From Tetrapyrgos nigripes (Eukaryota > Basidiomycota > Agaricomycetes > Agaricales > Campanellaceae), in assembly GCA_013368315.1 (NCBI GenBank), contig JAACJM010000030.1, positions 372,001 to 436,000 of the forward strand: a stretch of DNA of 64,000 nt, read 5' to 3'. A program made the translations under genes and the position numbers. Positions 23,062 through 33,527 of the stretch are shown piece after piece (the first letter of the stretch is position 1; every line of letters starts with the position of its first letter). The notes under the pieces are model-generated. The model had not been told where the DNA came from and did not search any database. It saw only the letters and a list, made by a program, of their open reading frames with translations.

Positions 23062-23577
23062 TGTCACGAATCACTCCCCGCCTATTCATTTCCTTTCTAT
23101 TCTTTTCCCTTTACTATTTACTTCTCACTCTAACCCCATAAACATCAACCATTTCTCATCATCGTCTACAGTTACCATCTCTTTAGATCTATGACTCACA
23201 CTCTTATCTTTTCCGATTCCTATCTCCATGGACATTCTCACTGTCAATCACTCCGCATGATCCAGTACTTTCATCTATCCATATTTGACTTATTATTCTC
23301 TCGCCCTTGACATGTCCACATGATGCCGTCTATTATTACTCGCTTTTTCCCATCTGTTCATATTTTACTTATATACTTGTGATTCCTGTAACCTATCCCT
23401 TAGTTCGTTCACTTCGTCTCCGCTCCGTACTTTTACTACGCAGTGTAGAGCCTAGTCAGCTTACTTTCTCTCTATCTTTCTATCTCTCTATCTCTCTTGA
23501 TCAATCTATTCTCTTGTAACCGGCTTTCTCGTATTGTGTGACTTGGGTGGTTATCGAGTGTAACGACAACCTTGACA
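23062..23577 (+). repeat. 5' LTR of the chromovirus
   Basis: It starts TGTCACGAATCACTCCCC and ends AACGACAACCTTGACA. A TATATA box lies at 23370-23375. The decamer AGTTCGTTCA at 23402-23411, 32 bp downstream of the box start, falls where transcription should begin. The pyrimidine-rich part downstream has (TCTA)n-like repeats. Confidence 0.9.
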
Positions 23578-23579
23578 CT

Positions 23580-23589
23580 TGAACGAACT
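23580..23589 (+). promoter_or_regulatory. Primer-binding site, complementary to the LTR
   Basis: TGAACGAACT follows the 5' LTR by two bases. It is the exact reverse complement of AGTTCGTTCA at 23402-23411, near the predicted transcript start. This matches the self-priming scheme known for Tf1 and related elements, in which the mRNA 5' end folds back on the PBS. No tRNA 3'-end match (TGG start) is seen here. Confidence 0.65.
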
Positions 23590-24241
23590 CCCATACACCC
23601 ACCTCACAAATCCTTCCATCGTATTGGACCTTCCTATTATCCTATCCCTCCCCTACGGTGCTGCAGAAGCCCAGCAACTCTACCCTGTGTGAGGAGCCTC
23701 ACAGGTTGGCAGGCGTGAACTACTCAAGGAGTAGTTACACAAGGTCATCCCCTGTCTACACAGTCTCGAGACGTAATACCAGACTCGCTAAACCCGAGTA
23801 AGGTGGTCGACCGGTTCTGTAATTGAAATCCAAAGAATCCTTTTCACTCTGTCTACCCCACGCCCCTGAATTCGTATCGAACCTCCTGAAACCCCTGTGA
23901 CTACGAACGGATCCCGTTTCCCCTCCCTCGCTACCTCTTATACTCTGAATACGCGGTCTCCCACGGAAGAAAACTACGAACGGATCCTTGGAGTCTCGAC
24001 CGACACTTCGTCTGCACAAGACGTTGGGTGTGGAAACTTATCTCAGGTGACATAGTCCTCTCAACGTTCTCTTACATAACAGTAAAAGAGGACTTCGATA
24101 CAGGAGAAACTGTGGTTCAGATTAAAGGACCTCTATTCCTTAAAGAACACGTCGACTACTCTCCATTAGCACCTCCCCCAGAATACGGTCTAGCATCTTC
24201 CTTTATCCTAGGACCCAATTACCTTTCGTAAAAATCAGTGT

Positions 24242-25755
24242 ATGACCGAGCGACGATCCGCATCTGCAGATCCAAAACTCCATTGTGCCAACTGACCACA
24301 CGTATTCCATCCCGCATCGAACCAAGACACCTGCTATATTCCCGAAAACGGCGACGATCCTTGGGTTTCGTGCACTACACAACCTTGCCTGAACAGATAC
24401 AACACTCAACGACTTACTAATGTAGAACTCCCAAGTTGGTTACACGTTATAACCCAGCTCCAAGAACTTGCAATTCAAAAAGCACATCGAAAACCTAGAA
24501 CCAGATCAGGCCAAGGGACCTCTACACCTGCTAACCAACCTTCCGAACCCGACCCAGTACCAGAAACTCCTTCCAATAACCCAACAGAACCAAACGACCC
24601 CACTCCCCCACCTTCTTCGCCCACCATTCCATCCACCGAAGGACCATCCGTAGCTCCTTGTCGTCCTCCTACACCTCCTTCTCCAGATCCATCGGACCCA
24701 AACGACTCAGTTATGGCTGATACACCTCCTATCGGGTCGAACGGAACCTCCGAGCGAGGAAGGAAACCAGACCCCTTCAACGGAGAACGTAGTGAGGCGA
24801 AACGATGGCTGGCCCTGTTCAATAACTATCTATGCATGAATAAAGGAAAGTACCCGACCGAGGAAAGTCAGGTCTCATTATTCCTATCATTCTTCACAGG
24901 AGAAAAGGGAGGAGATTGGGCAACGCAAAGATTGAATAGAACGAGATGCAGATGAGGAGAATGAGAACTTGGCGAATACACCAGGTGAATGGAGATGGAT
25001 AACCTTGAAGCAGATACGGGATAGATTCAAAAAGGACTTCAAAGCTCTTGCCTCGGAAGATGTGGCGAGAACAAAGATCAAGTTTGCTAAAATGAAGGGG
25101 ACGGATATTAGCAGCTACAACAGCATCTTCGATACATACGGAGAAGAATCCAAGTTCAGAGACGCGGCGTTGTTAGAATTCTATCAGGATGGGTTACCAC
25201 CCAAACTCCGAGAAGCAGTTGGAAGAACGTATCCGAAATGGGATGACTTCGACGAGTATAAGGAAAGAGCTGTGGAGCTTCATTTAGAGTGGCTGAAGGA
25301 ACGAGAAAGACAGGGACGCTGGAAAACTACTTCAATGTCGAAGAGTAGTCCAGGTCCGTCTCAGGGGAGAACGGTAGCAAGCGTCAATGCACTTATGGGA
25401 TCAGGTGCTAACTCGTCTTTTAATCTACCACCTAAACTGACACCTGATGAAAGGGACCGACTTCGAAAAGCAGGAGCGTGCTTCGCGTGTAGACAAACTG
25501 GACACATGAGCAACGAGTGTCCGACATTCCTGAGGACGACATCTCAGAACACCTCCCGAACCTTCCCCTCTCGTGCTATTCGAACAGCCGAAACTGCATC
25601 TCCACCACCGGTAACAGTAGCTCAGGCATCCTCATCCAGAAACACAATCAAGGACATTTCCGACATGGTTAACAGGGTTAAAGGGTTGGAAGGAGAAGAA
25701 AAAGGAACAAGCAACCGTCTATTTAAAAGACATCATGTCTAAATTGGATTTTTGA
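24242..25755 (+). pseudogene. Chromovirus Gag (mutated)
   Basis: The frame starts MTERRSASADPKLHC at 24242 and continues through a Pro-rich linker to MADTPPIGSNG (24713) and the Gag core (EAKRWLALFNNYLC, then ISSYNSIFDTYGEE). A CCHC zinc knuckle, CFACRQTGHMSNEC, lies at about 25479-25520. Breaks: TGA at 24293-24295, a one-base frameshift near 24945, and a second in an A-run near 25705. After that the frame ends ..KDIMSKLDF at TGA 25753-25755. Gag packages the element RNA into virus-like particles. The knuckle spacing (C-x2-C-x4-H-x4-C) is intact. Confidence 0.8.
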
Positions 25756-28700
25756 ATCACTCCTCTGCTACGTCGTCAGTAGGAGTAGAACAGTACACTG
25801 GACAGTTAAAGAACAATCGATATAGTGTGTTATACCCCTCTAGTGAGCGAGTCTTTCCTTCAGAAATAAGAATGTCAGCAATCACTCGTAACAGACAAAT
25901 ACCATCAATCACACTCAAAACTGAACTAATCGGCAAAATTACTGGCAGAAAAATCGACGCGAACGCTCTAATAGACAGCGGTGCAGAAGGCATAATCATT
26001 AACAGTCAATTCGCACAAAGAAATCAACTTACCCTCCTTCCTATCAAAAACCCGTTCCCAGTTCGAAACGTCGACGGCTCTGAAAACACCATGGGATGGG
26101 TATGAGAATACACTATCCAAAATCTTCGTATCTATTCCGAAACGGCGAGGCGTATCACGAAGAACAGGCCTGAATTCTATGTAACGGACATCGGGGATCA
26201 CGATATAATCCTCGGTACCGACTGGTTGGAAGAACATAATCCAGATATAGACTGGTCGGACTCACGGGTAGACATGACTAGATGTCCAGAAACGTGCATC
26301 ACGGCAAAACCTCCCGTTCTCCACTTGAAAAACTAAATCCTTGAAACCCACAGTCGTTGATCCAAGAACCCACCACAAGGATTACCAAGTCAGATGGTTA
26401 GAACCAGCTGGACGATTCAAACCAATTGCCCAACCAAAATTGCAGGGCGACGTCGTCGAATTCCTATTCGATCCTTTTACCGAAATTCAGAAGAAACGGC
26501 AATCTTTACTGAAGATGACTACGGGAGAGATACGATCCCAGAACGATGGGAACAGGACGTAATGGAAGAATTGTTGGGGAAAGAGGAAAGAATGGATGAA
26601 GAGGCGTCAGGGACACTGAACCTGAACATCCATGCAGGTTTCACAAAAGCACAAGAACTCGCAGAGGCAGCCCAGAACGTTCAGGTCGAGGTACCTCTTA
26701 AAGATAAGATTCCTTCACAATATCATCAGTTCCTACGAGTCTTTGACAAACAAACCTCAGAACGATTACCGAAACATGGTGAGTGGGATCATGCTATCGA
26801 GTTAAAACCGGACTTTGAACCGCGTCCTTGCAAAACATACCTGTTGTCCCCTAATGAACAAAAGGAACTCGATGAATTCATCAAAGAGAACTTAGAGAAA
26901 GGATATATAAGACCATCGAAGTCTCCTATGGCAAGTCCCTTCTTCTTTGTAAAAAAGAAAGACGGAAAACTACGACCAGTACAGGACTATCGTGCCCTAA
27001 ACAAGGGAACCGTTAAAAACGAGTACCCCTTGCCGCTTATATCAGAACTCGTAGACAAACTCAAAGGGGCACGAATATTTTCCAAAATTGACCTTAGATG
27101 GGGATATAACAACGTACGCATCAAGAAGGGAGATGAATGGAAAGCGGCGTTTAAAACCAACCGCGGCCTCTTCGAACCAACGGTGATGTTTTTCGGGCTT
27201 ATGAACTCTCCAGCTACATTCCAAGCGATGATGAACACTCTATTCAAGGACCTGATCGACTCCGGAAAAGTTGTAATCTATATGGACGATATTCTCATAT
27301 TTACAGAATCACTAGAGGAACATCGGTACATGGTGAAACAAGTACTGGCACGACTCCATGATAACGACTTATACGCTAAACCGGAAAAATGCACCTTCGA
27401 AACTGATTCAGTGGAGTTCCTAGGCCTTATCGTTTCACATAACACGTTGGCAATGGACCCAGTCAAAGTCGAGGGCGTAACCAAGTGGCCAATCCCACGG
27501 AACGTCAAAGACGTACAGTCATTCCTCGGCTTCGGAAACTTTTATCGTCGATTCATACGTGATTTCTCGAAAATCGCACGACCACTGTTCGATCTCACGA
27601 AAAAGGAACATCCATGGGAATGGTCCGAGGAAGCTCAAAGGGCCTTCCAGGCACTCAAAGATACGTTCACGACTTCACCAGTTCTTCTCATGCCTGATCA
27701 CTCTAAACCGTACCGAGTGGAAGTTGACGCGTCAGATTACGCCACAGGAGGTATCCTACAACAACAAGGACCGGATGGTAAATGGCATCCAGTAGCTTAC
27801 CTGTCAAAAGCCTTATCCGAAACTGAACGAAATTACGACATTCACGACAAAGAACTTCTAGCGGTCATATGCGGACTTGAAGCCTGGCGACACTACCTGG
27901 AAGGGGGACCACACACCATCGAAATCTTGACCGATCACGACAACCTCAGATACTTCACCACGGCTCAAAAACTCAGCCGACGACAAGCAAGAATGGCTTT
28001 GTTCCTAACCAGATTCGACTTTACGCTCACCCATAAACCTGGGAATTTGAACCGGAGTGACCCACTTTCTCGAAGATCAGACCATAAAGAGGGGGTCGAA
28101 AACGACAACAAAGACAGGGTCTTGCTTAACCCCAGATTCTTCAGAATTCGAGCGACACGGCCAGGAACGGTAACCGCAATAGGAGATGCGGAACTGAAAA
28201 GACGGATTAAGGAGTGTCCAAAGAAGGATGCCGAAGTCGTAAGTGCGTTACAAACCATCTTTAACAACGGACCACGCGCGTTGGCAAAAAATCTACAGGA
28301 ATGGAACTACGAAGACGGAATCATCTTGTTCAGAGGAAAAATCTACGTCCCGAACAACCAACAACTCAGACGGGATATTGTCAAGATGCATCACGATAGC
28401 CTTACTGCAGGACACCCGGGACGATTCAAAACATATGAACTCGTTAGTAGAGAATTCTGGTGGCCTGGTATGTCAGTATTTGTTCGTAACTATGTTGAAG
28501 GGTGCGCTACTTGTCAGTTAACCAAGGCAAACAACCACCCAGCGCACGTACCCTTAATTCCGAACGAAATACCGGAACGACCCTTTGGCACCATTACAAC
28601 CGATTTCATCACGGATCTACCAGAATGCGACGGCTTCAATGCAATTCACGTCACAGTCGACCGTTCAACAAAAACAGTTGTCATTTCCCCATGCAGAAAA

Positions 28701-29648
28701 GATATCGATAGCAACGGAACAATTGACCTATTGTTCGACAACACTTGGCGGCGATATGGCTTGTGGGATAAAATGATATCTGACCGCGGACCTCAATTCA
28801 CAAGCCGAGTGATGAAAGGCATTTACGCTAAGTTAGGTATCACTTCGGCACTCAGTACAGCTTACCATCCACAGACAGATGGCGAGACAGAAAGGTTCAA
28901 TCAAGAACTCGAACAATACCTCCGAACCTTCTGTAACTATCGTCAGGACGATTGGGTTAAATACCTACCTTACGCCGAATTCTGTCACAATACCCGAGTT
29001 CATTCGGCAACTGGAAAGTCGCTGTTCGAACTGCTCCATGGATTTCTACCCCAACTCTTTCCATCCATCAATCCGACTTCACATGTACCGAAGGTCAAAG
29101 AACGCCTCCAGGACTTGGATACTATTCGAGAGGAACTAAAAGCAAGTCTGACGACAGCGGCTGAGCTGATGAAAGAACAGAACAAGGACTACATGAACGA
29201 AGGGCTGAAGTTTAAAATTGGGGACAAAGTATTACTAGACGGAAAGAATCTGAAGACAACGAGGCCGAAAGCTAAGTTGGCAAATCGTCGTCACGGACCA
29301 TTTGAAATCACTGATGTTATCAGTGAAGTCAATTACTGACTCAAATTACCGAATGGCTGGTGCATTCATCCAGTATTCCACGCTTCACTCCTATCGCCGT
29401 ACAAAGAAACTGAGGCCCACGGAGTAAACTACCCGGGAGAACCGGCTGAGCTACTTCCCGAAGACAACGAATACGATGTGGAAGCAATTCTAGACTCAAA
29501 ACCAACAAGAAACCACTGGGGAGTACAATATCTCATCAAATGGTTGGATTACTCTGACTCAGAAAACTCATGGGAACCGGCATCAGGATTGACGAAGGTG
29601 AAAGAGATGATCGAAACCTTCCACCAGCAACATCCAAATGCATATTGA
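25752..29648 (+). pseudogene. Chromovirus Pol: protease, RT, RNase H, integrase, chromodomain
   Basis: Order: aspartic protease with active-site DSGAEG (about 25975); reverse transcriptase with KKDGKLRPVQDYRALN and catalytic YMDD at 27279-27290; RNase H (VEVDASDYATGG, then YDIHDKELLAV); integrase with an HHCC zinc site (H..H..CATCQ, about 28385-28515) and the D,D-35-E core (TTDF, SDRGPQF, then E in the GETERFNQ region). A GPFEI..L-type module follows, and a chromodomain (YDVEAILDSKPTRNHWGVQY onward, about 29472-29640). Breaks: TGA 26103-26105, TAA 26334-26336, TGA 26358-26360 and TGA 29337-29339. The long open frame 26394-29336 shows that decay is moderate. The Pol frame is -1 relative to the Gag end. 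Confidence 0.9.
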
Positions 29649-29937
29649 CCCAAGAACTTGATACGCCCCGGAACAATGGTACGTTCACTAGGAATCACCA
29701 TGGACGACATATGGCGAAGTACCCGTGTGCTTCAAGCGAAAGCACAACTCCGAGGAGAAACACTGTTACGAACCGTTGGTATCCTATGCCCTCCTTCGCA
29801 CCTCACTCGGCAATCGAACTCAGACTTCTGTCATCACTCATCAATCGCATTCCCTCGTTAACGGCGTCTACTGTCAAACCCATCCTCGGGGATAACTTGA
29901 CTGTGCATTCAACATTCCCTCCATACAGGCAAACGAC

Positions 29938-29944
29938 TATAAAA
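29938..29944 (+). promoter_or_regulatory. Internal TATA box upstream of ORF3
   Basis: TATAAAA lies 96 bp upstream of the ATG at 30034 and downstream of the pol stop. A C/T-rich stretch follows before the ATG, as in fungal core promoters. This suggests a separate transcript for the third ORF. Confidence 0.45.
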
Positions 29945-30033
29945 GACCCCTCCCCACAACGAAAAAGAACAGAGCTCAACCACATCCTACCAGTTTCACC
30001 TTGCTTCCCTCACACTACACCTTCACCATAACA

Positions 30034-30526
30034 ATGTCAACCACTTCCTCCATCGACACCATCGTGAACGACGCTGCACCTATGGAACCCGCTCCGGACG
30101 TCAATGCCGACTTTCAAAACAGCACGCAGGACCTCACAACAGGTGTCAACGCTGCACGTGGGAGGAGAGGATGGACCAGGACGGTGTAGATTGGGCAGAG
30201 GACATAAAGCCCGTTGTGTGGTGCAATGGATGTCGCTACGGGCAGAACACAGAGGAAATCTCGGATGGGGAGACGCCAGTATATGGGGGGCAAACAACAT
30301 TGTACAGTGGGACACAAACGACAATGGAGGAGGATGGGGGACGGCGACCAACACAACAGAGTGGGGAAACTTTGACTGGAACGACCCTAGATGGGAAATT
30401 GGAAACTACACCATGGATTGGGACAAATATTGGCCAAGCCAGGGGGACGTGGACAGACGACTCCACAAACAATGGGCGGAGCATTGGAAGACTAGCTTGT
30501 CGAGCTCCGGTGAAAGCTCGTCCTAA
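30034..30526 (+). pseudogene. Third ORF of the chromovirus, Trp/Asp-rich, unknown function
   Basis: The frame starts MSTTSSIDTIVNDAAPMEP at 30034. Coding-like sequence then moves through three frames: DQDGVDWAEDIKPVVW (about 30173-30220), then GWGDASIWGANNIVQWD to KTSLSSSGESSS, ending TAA at 30524-30526, 11 bp before the 3' LTR. Two frameshifts, or one short intron plus a frameshift, are needed to join them. The product would be small, acidic and unusually rich in Trp, with no signal peptide or membrane segment, so it does not look like an envelope protein. I do not recognise it. Confidence 0.5.
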
Positions 30527-30534
30527 AGAGGGGG
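30525..30534 (+). other. Polypurine tract
   Basis: AAAGAGGGGG ends three bases before the 3' LTR at 30538. This is the usual place and composition of the plus-strand primer of LTR elements. Confidence 0.75.
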
Positions 30535-30537
30535 TAA

Positions 30538-31052
30538 TGTCACGAATCGCTCCCCGCCTATTCATTCCCTTTCTATTCTTTCCCCTTTACTATTTACTTC
30601 TCACTCTAACCCCATAAACATCAACCATTTCTCATCATCGTCTATAGTTACCATCTCTTTAAATCTATGACTCACATTCCTATCTGCCCGATTCCTATCT
30701 CCATGGACATTCTCACTGTCAATCACTCCGCATGATCCAGTACTTTCATCTATCCATATTTGACTTATTATTCTCTCGCCCTTGACATGTCCACATGATA
30801 CCATCTATTATTACTTACTCTTTCCCATCTGTTCATATTTTACTTATATACTTGTGATTCTTGTAACCTATCCCTTAGTTCGTTCACTTCATCTCCGCTC
30901 CGTACTTTTACTACGCAGTGTAGAGCCTAGTCAGCTTACCTTCTCTCTATCTCTCTACTTCTCTATCTCTCTTGATCAATCTATTCTCTTGTAACCAACT
31001 TTTCCATATTGTGTGACTTGGGTGGTTATCGAGTGTAACGACAACCTTGACA
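30538..31052 (+). repeat. 3' LTR of the chromovirus
   Basis: It is colinear with 23062-23577 over its full length, with about 5% divergence and a one-base length difference. The TATATA box and the AGTTCGTTCA decamer (30877-30886) are kept. Its right edge lies inside the reverse transcriptase frame of the minus-strand element. Confidence 0.9.
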
Positions 31053-32643
31053 CTGCCATTGTCGTCCTCCATGCGCTTTTACCCGCGCCTTTGGGTATGT
31101 CGACCTCCTTTACTAGCTCCCTCAGCGGTCCTTCTATAATCGCATAGTCTTTGACTAGGTCTCGGAAATGTCCCGTTAGTCCCAGGAATGAGGCCAAGTG
31201 TAACGCGTCATCTGGTATTGGCCAGTTGACTATGGCTGTCAAATTTGCTGGGTCTGCTGTGACTCCTGTCGCACTGACTTTGGCACCAGCGAATATACCC
31301 TCGGATACGAAGAATTCGGATTTGGCTGCGGATAATGACAATTTCCTGCTTCTGACCCGATTGAATATCCTCCTCAACTTCCCCATCATCTCGTCAAAGT
31401 CATCTGCTGAAGATCCGCCATCGTCAACGAAGAGCTTGATTGTGCCGTCTCTTAGCAGATCGTGCAAGTTGTCTGCCATGAGTGCTGCAAATGTGGATGG
31501 TGCGCCCGTTAGGCCAAACGGCATTCTTACGTACCAGAAGTATCCTCGTCCTTCAACGTAGAATGCTGTGTATGGTCTGGACTCTGGGTCTACTTCGACA
31601 GCGTAGAACCCTGAAGCAAAGTCGAAGAAGGAGAGGTACTTGTGACCACTGAGCGCTTGCTGTTTGGTACGTAGGTCTCCTTGGGGCATTGGCGCTATCT
31701 CTGTATACTTGTTGACTTCTTCGAAGTTTTGGCAGATTCTCCACTTCTGCGGTTTTGTGGGATCTTGGGGTGGTACTGGGGCTTCTATTGGTGTATTGCG
31801 AGGTGGTAATTCTTGGAACTGGGAAGGTAGTCCGGCTGCTACACACTGTTCATTTATGCGATATTGTAGTTCCTCCAATGATAGTCCTCCCCGTTCGTGT
31901 GCTTTTTTCGCAAGTGTTGTTGGAGATACGCATTTGACTTGATCTGGTTGTACGTGTTCTATGATTCCAGCGGTGAGTAATTCATCCAGCTTCCCATGTA
32001 AGAACTCCTTTTGGGGTGGAGTTAGACGCTTTTGGCGTACTTTGGTCCCCATTTTCACGCCCTCTGGTAGTTTCAGGGTGTGAATTGCGCCGTCTACTGC
32101 CCGTACTTCGCTGACTGACAATGCGAAACAGTCTGCATACTCCATTAATAATGCTTCCACTTTGCGTCGTTCCTCTAGTGAGAGGTTGTCCCCAATCCTG
32201 ACAAGCTTCAATATCTCTTGTACCCTCTCTCGTCCAAATGCGCCTTCTTCGCCATTGTTCCTTGTGAATATATTCCCTGATGCTGAGTCAACATCCAGAG
32301 CGTCTAGTATGACATCAACACCTGGTGACTGGTCCACGGGTTCGTTTGGCTCTACCAAGCAAACCATGTCATCTGTGGAATCGACGTTGTCAGCAACGTT
32401 CACGTCGGAGATATTCGTGGCTTTGGAGACTCCCCTCAAGGGGGGTGCGTTACTTCCCCCCAGTGAGTTTGCACGCTTTTGCAACTGCTTTAGGTGACTA
32501 ATCTCCTTCCTCATACTTTCTCTTGGTCTTCCACTTTTTCCCCACCTGTATATGGCCCTTCCTAGGCTCCTACTGTGTCCAGTGTTCTTCCTTCGTTGTT
32601 TCTCCCTTTCTTCCTGGCCTTGTCTTCTAATTCTTTCCAACAA
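31053..32643 (-). pseudogene. Second Ty3/gypsy element: reverse transcriptase, 3' truncated
   Basis: The minus-strand frame carries RT motifs: KWRICQNFEEVNKYTE, YLSFFDFASGFYAVEV, WYVRMPFGLTGAPSTFA, the catalytic FVDDGG at about 31420, and SFLGLTGHFRDLVKDYA. It reads up to ..GKSAWRTTMA at 31053 and is cut there by the chromovirus LTR. RNase H and integrase are not found beyond the chromovirus on the left. Upstream it is in frame with the protease region, separated by a single TGA at 32658-32656. The FVDDGGSS variant of the YxDD box differs from the YMDD of the other element, so these are two distinct lineages. Confidence 0.85.
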
Positions 32644-32655
32644 CTCTTTTCTTTG

Positions 32656-33504
32656 TCATGTCTTCTGCTCCCGAGGTGTTTCGAAGACGTATGAGTATGT
32701 TGTATCTCTTTTTGGTTCAGTCTGTGGATTATTGTGAGTGGGTATCGTTTCCTCCTCATTGAGAGTTTTCTGATCCACTTCCCTGTCCCTCGGGATATCT
32801 GTGTTACTAGATACCCCAATATCATTGCACACGTTGCCAACTGGTGTTTGCTCTATTACATCTCTTCCTCCACTTCCTTTATCTGCCACCTCTTCCAATA
32901 CGGGTGTTTGTCTGGGATCGCCTTGGAGCGTCATTCGCTCTCTTTCCTTTTTTGCGTCTTCATCCTCTATTTCCTCCATCGTTACTGTCATTACTTTTCT
33001 TGGCATAATCTTTTTCCCCAGCCCGTCGTTGAAGATTGTTCTCGATTTGCTTCCAACTTTGACTTTTATCATGTCGCCGTCGTATTCATGGGTCACTTTG
33101 AATTGCTTCAATAGTGGTTTCCCGAACAATAGGCTCCAACTTCCCTGGCTGTCAAACACCTCAAATGATCCTTCTACATCCAATCCCTTCACTCTGACTT
33201 TTCCTTTCCACGTCGCTTCTGAGTTTACGCATCTTCCGTCTGCCATGCACATAACTTTCGTTGACTTTTCCCATCCTCGTATCTGGTTCTGCAGGTTGTG
33301 GTATACTTCAATGTCCATGCATGCTACCATTGCTCTGTCGTCAACTAGTGCCGGTATTTGCACTGCATTGTTGTCGTTGTCCACCAATTCAACTGTTGTG
33401 TTGAATGGTTTACAGGTACGGCTTAGAACGCTTTCGACGGTGTGCACATCAATAATATCATTTTCTGATATAGCATCGTGTTTTACATCCATGAAATTGT
33501 CCAT
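32656..33504 (-). pseudogene. Second Ty3/gypsy element: retropepsin-like region
   Basis: The domain has VQIPALVDDRAMVACMD (about 33360-33310), where retropepsins of this fungal lineage carry a D-(S/T/D)-G-A type active site; here the Gly position is Arg, which should abolish activity. The WSLLFGKPLLKQF motif (ILG-type strand) follows, then an acidic low-complexity linker. The frame ends at a TGA that also separates it from RT in the same frame. Confidence 0.7.
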
Positions 33505-33527
33505 AGTTCGGGTCTCGTGGTCGCCGT

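Larger units (their letters stand above)
23062..31052 (+). mobile_element. Ty3/gypsy chromovirus, near full length (about 8.0 kb)
   Basis: The element has 516- and 515-bp direct LTRs (TGTCA..TGACA ends) that differ at roughly two dozen positions (about 5%). Between them lie a primer-binding site, gag, pol with a chromodomain, a third ORF and a polypurine tract. Coding regions carry nonsense codons and frameshifts. The 5 bp outside the LTRs (AAATC on the left, CTGCC on the right) do not match, and the two flanks belong to unrelated sequences. The original insertion has thus been rearranged since it landed. The minus-strand element at 31053-34700 is broken at its right edge. Confidence 0.9.

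Noticed and set aside
24475..24822. Minus-strand Gly-rich frame opposite gag
   Set aside because: It is antisense to the Pro-rich gag linker and overlaps the better-supported gag frame.
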